A stretch of DNA of 64,000 bases from NCBI GenBank assembly GCA_026724425.1, contig JAIUCV010000084.1:3714001-3778000 (forward strand), written 5' to 3'. The stretch is from Erythrophleum ivorense (lineage: Eukaryota > Streptophyta > Magnoliopsida > Fabales > Fabaceae). Below the pieces are notes generated by a model. The model worked only from the letters and a program-made list of their open reading frames with translations, made no database searches and was not told where the DNA came from. Shown here one piece after another: positions 1 through 8,772 of the stretch. Made by a program: the position numbers and the translations under genes. Every line of letters begins with the position of its first letter. Position 1 is the first letter of the stretch.

Positions 1-1244
1 TCGGTAAATGTTCCATACCGGCTGATTTTGTGGTGTTAGAGCTTGATCAAGAGCCTAGGGACCCCTTGATCCTTGGACGACCATTCTTAGCCACCGCCGG
101 TGCCATAATTGACGTCAAAGGAGGAAAGATCGACTTGCATTTGGGAGACATCGTGATGAAATTTCAAGTGGACAAGTCACTCGGCAAGCCGACAATAGAC
201 GGTCATTCGTTTTTGGTGGATAACATGAGCGAGGTTTCTGAAGGTATCTATCAAGAGCTCATTGGGAATGACCCATTAGAGATGGTGTTGACCGGGGGTG
301 AAGGAGATAACGACCATTTGAATGAAGAAGCACACCGGCTGACCAGGATTCTAGATGGCGCTGCCACTTATGACAAACTAGTAGCATACATCGGCTTGGG
401 GGAGGATGTAAAGAAGCCGGGAGCAACTAAGAACCTCACCAAAGCTTCGAATGATCCTTGGAGCGAGCATAGAGCACCCAAGGTTGAGCTTAAAGAACTT
501 CCAGTTGGACTAAGGTATGCGTTTCTCGGACCTAATAATACATATCCGGTCATTATCAATTCAAACCTAACCAATGTGGAGACGGCTTTATTGCTTTGTG
601 AGTTGAGAAAACACCGTAAAGCCCTTGGGTATACCCTTGAGGATATCATGGGCATCTCTCCGGACCTATGTATGCACAGGATACACCTTGAGGACGAGTC
701 AACATCGTCCATAGAGCACCAAAGGAGGTTAAACCCGAACTTAAAAGATGTTGTGAAAAAAGAGATAATGAAACTCTTGGAAGCGGGGATCATATATCCA
801 ATCTCGGATAGTACGTGGGTAAGTCCGGTGCATGTGGTCCCTAAAAAGGGAGGAGTCACGGTGGTGAAGAACGAGAATGAGGAGCTGATCCCCACTAGAA
901 CAATCACCGGCCACCGAATGTGCATCGACTACCGCAAGCTCAATACCGCGACCCGGAAGGATCATTTCCCTTTACCATTTATAGACCAAATGCTAGAAAG
1001 GCTTGCTAACCACCCTTACTATTGTTTTCTGGATGGCTATTCAGGTTTCTTCCAAATACCAATCCATCCAGATGACCAAGAGAAGACAACATTTACATGT
1101 CCTTATGGCACATTCGCTTACCGGCGAATGCCTTTTGGGTTGTGCAATGCCCCGGCCACATTCCAAAGATGCATGGATGACTTTTTCTCTTATTTTACAT
1201 GTTTTCACCAAGTATTTATTGGTGTTTTCAAGTGTTTTCAATAA
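1..1244 (+). pseudogene. Athila-like Ty3/gypsy pol fragment (protease end + start of reverse transcriptase)
   Basis: An open frame runs from the left edge to 1244. Near its start is the C-terminal part of a retropepsin (LILGRPFLATAGAIIDVK), then a linker, then the first part of a gypsy reverse transcriptase (MCIDYRKLNTATRKDHFPLP at about 918-977 and RRMPFGLCNAPATFQRCM at about 1120-1173). Similarity stops near 1180, before the YxDD catalytic box, and the frame then runs into LTR-like DNA. RNase H and integrase are absent, so the element is internally deleted and cannot encode its own enzymes. Gag and the first part of protease lie outside the window. The domain order and wording match the Brassicaceae Athila/Tat lineage as I know it. 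The family call is firm; the exact subfamily is not. Confidence 0.88.
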
Positions 1245-2788
1245 GGTTCTATGCCTTTAGAGGTAGTTTTCTTGTATTTGTTGGTTTTGGAGTCTCAACA
1301 GGTTAAAACTTCAAAAAGGATTCAAAAAGGAGAAAAAGAGCCTCAAACCATGATCCATGCAAGTTTCCAAGTCAAGAGCATCAATATAACTCCATTTGTC
1401 CGATTCTCGCATTTGGACAGAACCGGAGCATCCGAAAGATAACCGCGGAAAGGGGTCTTCCCGACGTCCAAAAATCATGATCTTGGTCTTGATAGATATA
1501 TATTTGAGTCATGCATCACGAAGAAGTGGATTCAAGCCATTTGGATCAACCATCAGGGAGAAAATCATTTTCTACCGGGACATGTCCGGTTAGCGACAAG
1601 ATGAAGCCCATGGAGACTTAGGTGCCACAAACGGCCCGGGATTCCGCGGCATGGACCATGTCTCGACTTAACACAAGCCCATATTTCTTTTGGTGGTTTA
1701 CTTGTCCTGAACCCGGTTCAATCACGTCGCAAATCATCAATGCCGGTTAACCGGAAAGTTTCCTTTTTCGACACTTAACAAACCTAGCGACTTCTACCCT
1801 ATAAATACGAGTTTTTAGCCTCAGAAAAAGAAGGAGAGCAGCCGCGCCGTCAAGAGAAGGAGAGAAAGCCATCCTGGAAGCAGAGAGAAGAGGTTCCTCT
1901 CAAGATCGAAGGCGCACACACTCTTGCACTCAAGACATCCTTACACTTGTCTTTTCTCTTTTCTCTTGTATTGAATCCGAGAGATTATCGTGGAGAGGCC
2001 GACTTATTCTTAAATATAGAGAAGTTTTCTTCACCCTTTACCTCTTTTTCATTACTCATAATGTCCATACTCATCGTGTTTTGTGTTAACCGCGCCATGA
2101 TTGAGTAGTCTACCCGCTAGGTTAAGGGCTAAGCCGAAAGGCTCATGAATTTGTTAACTTGATCTTTTGAGTTGGGATAATTTATTTGGTTTCATCACCT
2201 TTACTTGAGCATAATGCCGCTTGCTTTTCTGATCTACTAGCATCGGATCTTGGGTTAATATACTCTCCAAAAGCTTGCTATATTACCGGACTTAGTATTT
2301 GGTGAGCGATGAATCACAACCACCGAAAGATGAGTTGTGAATCATTGTGAACAATCATAACTTGAACACCTTTAATGCATGTTTTCAACTTGTAATAACC
2401 ATCGAAAGTTGAGTCTATTAGGTTGATTTAACATAGTAGTTTGATCCACGAAAGTGGGATAACTATACCTTTGTGTTATGAGTTCATGAACGGTTTCTAT
2501 CATATCCCTTCCATTCGATTAACTTGTTAATGATTCATGATGCCTTGAGGTTAGCCCAATGCCTAGTATCTCCACTTATTGATTTCCATTCTCTCTACTT
2601 GTTTGCTATTTTCATTCTAGTTAAAATCCGAACCAAACACCATTTTGTTTTAGCTTGATTCAACCTCCTTACAATTTGTAGTACAACCGATAGGTCCTTG
2701 TGGATTCGATCCCATCTATACTTACCTCGTTGCTGTGCACTTGCAGGTAGCTCTAGTGGGTAAAACTTGAAGCAATCCCACGCTCACA
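1199..2788 (+). mobile_element. Putative 3' LTR of the Athila-like element
   Basis: The DNA after the truncated pol frame has no long open frame. It contains a TATA box (TATAAATA, 1800-1807) followed by purine-rich leader-like sequence, as in the U3/R part of a long gypsy LTR. TG at about 1200 and CA at 2787-2788 are my best guesses for its ends. Its length of about 1.6 kb fits Athila LTRs. No second LTR copy is in view, so the borders could not be checked by pairing and may be off by tens of bases. Confidence 0.5.
1800..1807 (+). promoter_or_regulatory. TATA box of the putative gypsy LTR
   Basis: TATAAATA lies about 600 bp into the putative LTR and is followed by GA-rich untranslated sequence. 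This is the usual place for the retroelement promoter. Activity is inferred. Confidence 0.45.
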
Positions 2789-3147
2789 TCAATTCAACAC
2801 CCTAAAACGATTATAGACTCAAATAACTCAAGAACCACTCAAGAACAACTCAAAATATCAACACCACAACAGATCTCCAGTGATTCACAGACCTACGGTC
2901 ACGCACTCACCTTGGAAACGGATTAGAAACAAAGGGGAAAGATGAACAGCAACCACCAGGCCTCAGATCGATCCTCCAAACTCCAAAAACTCCTAAAAAT
3001 CACCTCTTTCTCTCTGAAAACACTCTGCCTCGAAAACTGAGCCTTTTCCACGCTGCTACAGTGATTTATTGCAGACCTAGGGCTTCCCTCGCCCTAAACC
3101 GACAAAACCAGCCGACTTAACTCAAACCGGTCGAATTTCCAATAACC

Positions 3148-3427
3148 GGTGTCGAGCGACACCCCCCCCCCCCTGGTGTCGGTCGACACCACTCGACCAA
3201 CTCCACAAAACCGAACACAATCGATTCCCAAACCGGTGTCGATCGACACGCTCCTGGTGTCGCTCGACACCAACCAATCAGAAGTCGATTTACACATTTT
3301 CTACACAATGCTTGAACCTTTAGACCGACTGCACAACAATCAAACAAGAACATGCACAGCTAACCCGAGATTCATACCGTATAGAGCATATGCAACTCCT
3401 CCCGATCACTTGGTGTCGTCCGACACC
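3148..3427. repeat. Five 16-bp palindromes GGTGTCG-NN-CGACACC in retroelement-like DNA
   Basis: Copies sit at 3148-3163, 3175-3190, 3235-3250 (last base altered), 3256-3271 and 3412-3427. Only the centre varies (AG, GT, AT, CT, TC). Read as protein, each half gives Ser-X-Asp-Thr, a motif I remember as repeated in crucifer Athila polyproteins. The surrounding 2.8-3.5 kb has no gene I recognise and is probably retroelement-derived. Confidence 0.75.
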
Positions 3428-3593
3428 ACCTCTAAAACAGCACTTCACGTTCACGGATGTTACACACCAAACCAAACTTAAAAATGAAAATGTACACATA
3501 AACAAATTTAAGCTAAAAGATAAACTAATATTTTGGTAGTTTTTCTAGGGTTATAAAACCAAAATGAAGAGAAGCTAATCGACATATATTATT

Positions 3594-4085
3594 GTTTTTC
3601 ATTTTCTTCATCGTTCTTGTTTTTATGTTTTTTAATTTTCTTTGATTCATTCTTATTCAATCTCTTCTGTTTTGATTTCTTCTTTGTCTTTTCTCTTATA
3701 TGGTTTCTTCTTCATTTTCACTCATCTTTGCGTTTGCTTTTCTTCGTCTCCACGCTTCTTTTTTATTCTTTTTTTTGTTTTTGTTTGGTTTCGTCTCCTT
3801 CGTTCTTATTCGTTTTCCTCTTTAGATTGGTTTTTGCAAGTTTTTTGTTTTTGTTTGGTTTCTTCTCCTTCGTTTTTATTCGATTTCCTCTTCAATTTTT
3901 TCTTCGTAAGTTTTTATCTGGTTTTTTCTTATTCATCTTTGCCTTATTTTTCTATTTTGTCTTCGCAATTCAATATACTCGTTTTTGCTCTTCTTCGGTT
4001 TTATCTTTTTACTCTTCTTCTTTGTGTCTGTTTTTTTCTTCAACTTTTTTTCTTTCTTATTTATCTAGGTTATTCTCCACCATTA
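3594..4085. repeat. Pyrimidine-biased (T/C) tract, about 490 bp
   Basis: The + strand is almost purely T and C with scattered G, and includes a rough internal duplication of about 60 bp (3785-3845 and 3846-3910). It has open frames rich in Phe, Ser and Leu only because of its composition. I see no gene here. Confidence 0.6.
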
Positions 4086-4587
4086 AAATTCTACATGGCT
4101 CCATTCCTCTTGTAAAATATTAATTTTATGTTGAAATTTGTAAACTAATTTTAACATAAGCTTTTTTTTTAATTTGATATCGATCCATAAGTTATTTAGA
4201 GTGTCCACATATAAAATATATATGCTTTATAAATTTGTTCTTTCTTATTTGTTAAAAATTTCGATGATTATTTATATAATTAAAACGATTATCTTAAATT
4301 AAGAAATTTTCCTAATATAAATCTAAGTAGATTTTTGGTGTTACTAAAAACTTATACATGTTTTCTTATATCTTTCGATATTCCAAATCTAAAATTTGGA
4401 AAATTTCTTAATCTTGGATGATGATATAGAAAAGTATTATTGATTGTTTAAAATTTGGAAAAAAATTTAATTTTAGAGATACTGATTTGGCATAATTTAA
4501 TTGGTTAAAAAAAAAAAGCTGATGTGGACACCTTTAGAGGCATTTAGCCTCAACTTTTATATAGTATAGATTTAAAAAAAAAAAAAG

Positions 4588-4712
4588 AGAAGAAAAATAA
4601 ATTATAATTTAAAAAGGATTAAAAAGGACACATGTCATCAAATTAGAGAGAAACATGTCAGTTTCTCATGTAGTGTGAAAAAATGTAACCTTAAAATATT
4701 ATAATAGATAGA
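4588..4712 (-). repeat. Direct repeat copy 1, Helitron-type 5' end
   Basis: This segment and 4909-5035 are two diverged copies of one roughly 125-bp sequence in the same orientation, about 320 bp apart. Read on the minus strand, each begins TCTAT...TATAATATTTTAAGG directly after an A, which is the form of an Arabidopsis Helitron 5' end inserted between A and T. A further minus-strand start (TCTATACTATATAAAAG) lies at 4570. No CTRR end with a hairpin was found for any of the three. Confidence 0.45.
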
Positions 4713-4908
4713 TATGATTTTTAATAATTAGTTTTTGTTAAGTACATATATATTTTTTTCTAATAATGTTGAATAAAAAATTGAGTGTTTTATTTGAACA
4801 AAATTATATATGTTAGTAGACGAAAAGAATTATAATGAATATATATGAATTGATTTGGTGAGGAATAATTGTTTTTAAATTAAAGGTAATGAAAACCCAA
4901 AAAAAAAG

Positions 4909-5035
4909 GAGAAGAAAAATAAATTATAATTTAAAAATGATTAAAAAGGACACATGTCATCAAATTATAGAGACACATGTCAGCTTCTCATGTAGTGTGA
5001 AAAAGTTAACCTTAAAATATTATAATATATATAGA
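4909..5035 (-). repeat. Direct repeat copy 2, Helitron-type 5' end
   Basis: This is the second copy of the repeat at 4588-4712. It differs by scattered substitutions and small indels, so the copies are not recent. The rest of 4100-5280 is AT-rich DNA without a recognisable gene. Confidence 0.45.
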
Positions 5036-5764
5036 TCCAAATATTATAATGTACTTCTCAATTAATTTATATATTATAATTATATATTATATATATATAA
5101 TATAATAATAAAGATTATGTGGCGGATTATAAATATTTTTATATGGGGGTATGCTAATATCAAAATTATTTATTTAATTTATGTTAGGTACTGTTCAATA
5201 TTTTTAATATATATAAATAAACCAGAACCAAAAATAATGTTAGTATTGTTATAAACCATAAACTATATAGTTGTTTTTCAATCACGTGGGAGCTCTCAGA
5301 ACTTTGATCCATTTCGTTTAAGATGGTATGATCTCCGAGTTAGAAGATCTATAATTATCCCCACAGACAGCCCAAATTGTGAGAGCTGAATGTCACACCA
5401 AAGTATTTGATATTCGATTGAAGGGAATCGAGGTTTTAATCTTTGTGTTGAGCCTAAGATAAGAATGAGACTAACTTTGACGAATTGGATTTGTTATTAA
5501 ACAAGATCAAATGATCGTTAATGAGATGTGTTTAGGTCAAAAGTCAGAAGATGAGCGAAGCTCGCAGTATTAGGTTTACAAATTACAAGTACTGATAAGA
5601 TGCCCATCAAATAAAGCACTCGTTGCCTTTTATACGCCTCATGTACGCTCATCATCAGCTCTTTAGGTGGTGAATGGTGATGCACGTGGTAGCTGATATT
5701 TCTAAGAACTCTGGGGTAGATAACTTTAGGTGATGACATCTGATTCCGATTGGTGGTGAATCTA

Positions 5765-6004
5765 CTGGATAGAATGGAGTTTCTGGCAGGTTCGACGTTT
5801 GGAGTTGGTAGCGCGGCGAAGGATAAGGCTGTACCGCCAGCTATGTTTTTGACAGAGGAATCTGGCCGCAGAGGAAGCCGGATCGGGCTAAGGAGATGTG
5901 GTAGGTCTCCGCCGGTGGAGATATCGGAGAGTTCTTCGTCGGTTGGAGAAAGCAGCGAGAACGAGGAGGAAGAAGACGACGCAGTTTCGTCACAAGAAAG
6001 ATGA
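5765..6004 (+). pseudogene. Fragment of an OXS3-like (oxidative-stress-3 family) gene
   Basis: The + strand frame reads MEFLAGSTFGVGSAAKDK at its start and VEISESSSSVGESSENEEEE near its end, then stops at 6004. The Ser-rich stretch followed by acidic residues (SSSSxGxxSExEEE) resembles the conserved N-terminal part of OXS3-like nuclear proteins of Arabidopsis as I remember them. The family's later conserved block is missing, and the frame ends just before a Cassandra-type element. I take it for a broken copy or a captured fragment. The identification rests on recall of a short, low-complexity motif. Confidence 0.4.
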
Positions 6005-6107
6005 CTTGATTCTTTACAGCCGAGATGGAGTCTCCGAGTTCGAGCCAAGCTCCGTCGTTTTAGCGAAGATGGAGTCTCCGACTAAATACTCTTGAAGGGT
6101 TAGGCAT

Positions 6108-6276
6108 TGTAACAGATTTGTGATGAATGGGGAGAGGCTTAAGAACTCATAAGTATGAAAGTAAACAAGTTTTTTGAGCCTCTCAAAAATAACACATCGA
6201 CCGTCAATCAGGGGTGGCTTTCACAGGCCAAGAAAAAGTATGGGTGACCCACTGGTATCGACGGTTGGGACATTAT
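6108..6276 (+). repeat. Left LTR of the Cassandra-type TRIM (5S-like segment deleted)
   Basis: Its first 45 bp pair with the start of the right LTR, and from about 6157 it pairs with the right LTR from about 6628 onward. The stretch between, which holds the 5S-like box in the right LTR, is missing. Confidence 0.75.
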
Positions 6277-6490
6277 AATTTGGTATTAGAACCGAACCCA
6301 AACAAGAGTGTGGAGTCAAGTGGGACTTGATTCACACCGTCAGGGGGACGATTCTGATGCGCAACGGGGACATTACACTCAGTGAGTGGGAGTGAATTGT
6401 AACATTTGATTTGTGATAAGTAATAAGAGACTTAAGAGAATTGATTTGACTACCTATATCAACAAAGTGCATTTACTTTTTCGGTCAAAA

Positions 6491-6577
6491 GCCCATCAAT
6501 AACTCTAGAGTTAAGCGTGATTGGGCTGGAATAGTAGAAAGATGGGTGACTTTTCGGGAAGTCCTCTGCGGAACCGT
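6491..6577 (+). other. 5S rRNA-derived segment in the right LTR
   Basis: GTTAAGCGTGATTGGG, GATGGGTGAC and GGGAAGTCCTC appear in the order and spacing of the plant 5S rRNA 3' half. They cover the internal pol III promoter parts (A box, intermediate element, C box) with a few substitutions. It is too short and diverged to be a 5S gene. In Cassandra elements such a segment is a normal LTR part. Confidence 0.85.
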
Positions 6578-7118
6578 GTTAGTTAGAAAAAAAATACGGA
6601 AAAAGGTCGGGTATTGATTGCAGTGACAGTAAACAAGTTTCTTGAGTCTCTCAAAAATAAAGTATCGACCGTCATATAGGAGTGGAGTCCACAGGCCGAA
6701 ATAAGGTGTGGGTGACCCACTGGTATGAGCGGTCGAAACGTTATATATATTAATATTTTTAACACTGTAAATTATTATTTTTATTAAGGATATATTTTAA
6801 TAGCGAATTATATTCACTTATAAAGTGATAAAAAAAATAACACTCGTAATAATTTTTATATGATTTATTATTGTATTTTTTCTTCATGTCTCCATGTATT
6901 TTGGATAAAATCAAAGTTACGCAACTAACAATTAACAATTAAGTTATGGTGATAAACCAAAACTTAGAGATAAATCTATATGTTTATACACCACATAATG
7001 ATTGTTACCTTGCTAAAAGGACATGTAATTATGTATTACAATGTGTTAACATAAAATTTGAAATTCATGAATACACCAAAATTATCTAACTAACAATTAA
7101 GTTATTTTGTGAAACTAA

Positions 7119-7526
7119 GGGGATGTTATTGGATGTTGTATTTGAAATGAACTGAATTATAATCACAATCCAGTGTTATTCAATTAATAATTTTAAATTA
7201 TGTTTTTAAATCATGTGTTATTGGATATCTTATTTGTAATCCATCATTAATAGATTTTCAAATCTAATGTTATTCAATCAAGATTGATTTAAAATCAAGT
7301 GTTATTCAAAAGTAAATGACTTTTAAAATCTTTTGTTTATTGAGTCATTTGAAATGAATTACAATGGAGTTTCATGAGTAAATTATTTAAAACACAATCC
7401 AAGCTATATTGCAGAGATTTTAGAATCAATTCTTATGAATTCTTTAAAATAAGATCAAAACTTTAAATCATAAGGATTATAAAACCTATAGAATTGATTT
7501 TAAATACATGATTGAATAACACCCCC
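7119..7526. mobile_element. Harbinger-type MITE (408 bp)
   Basis: The left end GGGGATGTTATTGGATG pairs with the complement of the right end, GGGGGTGTTATTCAATC, and the element is flanked by TAA at 7116-7118 and 7527-7529. A 3-bp TAA duplication with G-rich ends is typical of PIF/Harbinger. It is AT-rich and encodes nothing. Confidence 0.8.
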
Positions 7527-7720
7527 TAAACTTTTGCAATAAATTAATATATTTAGATGTGAAAAATAATTATTAACTTGTTACAAGAGCATATAACTAG
7601 TTATTATAATGTATATAGATAAGATCTCGTAAAGTTTCATTATTTTTTTGTTTTTTTCAACTAAAGTAAAAAAATTATAATAATTGTCATTGTTTTTCTT
7701 GTTTCAGTTGCTGAAACAAT

Positions 7721-8045
7721 GAGGGGGGGTGTATTGAAAGTGGGATTTGAAGTGATTTAAGCTGATTTGTATTAAAATGACAAATTCAGTGTTATTCAAA
7801 CTTGAATTCTAAAAACCCTTAAAATCCAGTGTTATTGAACTTGTGATTTTAAAATCCACTTTCAAATCCACTGTTATTGGAAATATTTTTAAAGTGGATT
7901 TTAATATAAAGATTTGATTCTAGAGTGATTTGGGAAGATTTCCTTGTTAAAAATAAGAGATTTAAAATCACATGGTTTTAGGTGGGATTTGAGAATACTT
8001 TAACTAAAGGGAGATTTGTGAATATAGGCTCAAACAACTATCCAT
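7721..8045. repeat. Left terminal and subterminal inverted repeat of the MULE
   Basis: It begins GAGGGGGGGTGTATTGAAAG. The first 45 bp and a later block ending at 8043 pair with the right end. About 180 bp between these blocks have no partner on the right and contain repeated GTGTTATT phrases like those in the nearby MITE, so this end has probably gained sequence. Confidence 0.75.
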
Positions 8046-8255
8046 TTGTCCCAATAGACCTTTTCTGAAAATTACCATTTTTTGACTTCAATACCCTTGT
8101 AAAATATATATAAATATGAAATAAATGTTTTTAAATGCCATTTTTAAAAAAAAAATTCATAACAATGAAAAGAAAAACATGGAGAATGTTATGATTTTTT
8201 TTTTTTTTTTTAAAGATGTCTTAAATATATATTTTTTTAAATTTCTACCTTTTCC

Positions 8256-8566
8256 AAATATTCAAAGTAGAATTCATATTCTACTTGTTGTTCTTTTTTC
8301 TACTGGCAGTAGAATATGATTTCTACGGTGTGTTCAGTATTCTACGACTCGTAGAACATGAGATCTAATCTTTGTTCACCTTTCTACTAATGGTAGAAAA
8401 TGTTTTCTGACTTGCGTTCACGTTTCTACCACCCGTAGAAAAGACAATCTACGGTTATTGTATTTTCCACTATTCCGTAGAAAACGTTATCTGGTAATTT
8501 TACAGTCTTCTACCACCCGTAGAAATCACATTCTAGAAATCGCACAACATTCTACCGACCGTAGAA
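8256..8566. repeat. 42-bp phased palindrome array upstream of the transposase
   Basis: Perfect copies of TTCTAC-N5-GTAGAA start at 8298, 8340, 8382, 8424, 8508 and 8550. Units at 8256 and 8466 keep the GTAGAA arm in phase and have a decayed left arm. All starts differ by exact multiples of 42 bp. The palindrome centres differ, and the 25-bp linkers differ widely, yet each linker keeps TCTA or TCTG (with A or T before it) at the same offset. The array ends about 200 bp before the transposase start codon. I infer binding sites for an element-encoded protein. Confidence 0.9.
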
Positions 8567-8681
8567 ATAATTTTTTTGCGAGAATCTAGGAAAATCTAAA
8601 CTAATATGGTAAGTAAATCTTTAAAAAATATTTTCAAATCTAGTGGTTTCCTTTGAAAAAAACGTGACATTTTCAAGTTTT

Positions 8682-8702
8682 TCTTCTTCTTCTTCTTCTT
8701 CC
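8682..8702 (+). repeat. TTC microsatellite in the transposase leader
   Basis: A short run of TTC repeats precedes the transposase start. Such CT-rich leaders are common in plant 5' untranslated regions. Confidence 0.6.
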
Positions 8703-8772
8703 TTTTAGGGTTTATGTTGATGTTTCTCTAAATCATTTGTTTTGTGGTTTCTCTCTTCATCTTCTTCTAATC

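Larger units (their letters stand above)
6108..6742 (+). mobile_element. Cassandra-type TRIM retrotransposon
   Basis: Two related segments that both begin TGTAACA and share about 100 bp at their 3' ends flank only about 120 bp of internal DNA. The left LTR is 6108-6276 and the right LTR is 6398-6742. Right after the left LTR comes TTTGGTATTAGAACC, a decayed form of the Met-tRNA primer site TGGTATCAGAGC. The right LTR carries a 5S rRNA-like stretch, the hallmark of Cassandra elements. There is no coding capacity. The left LTR lacks about 175 bp, including the 5S part, so the copy is old and damaged. No target-site duplication is clear. Confidence 0.82.

Noticed and set aside
3617..4123. Open frames of 157-168 codons, rich in Phe, Leu and Ser, that look like membrane proteins
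   Set aside because: They arise from the pyrimidine-rich strand, lack charged or conserved residues, and two overlapping frames look equally 'coding'.
5518..6048. Minus-strand frame of 176 codons
   Set aside because: It lies opposite the OXS3-like fragment and its Ser/Glu pattern is the complement of that fragment's low-complexity stretch.
6491..6577. A functional 5S rRNA gene
   Set aside because: Only the 3' part of 5S is present, with substitutions, and it lies inside an LTR of a Cassandra-type element.
8256..8566. A CRISPR array
   Set aside because: The window is plant nuclear DNA; the repeats are 17-bp palindromes with 25-bp related linkers inside a MULE, with no cas genes.
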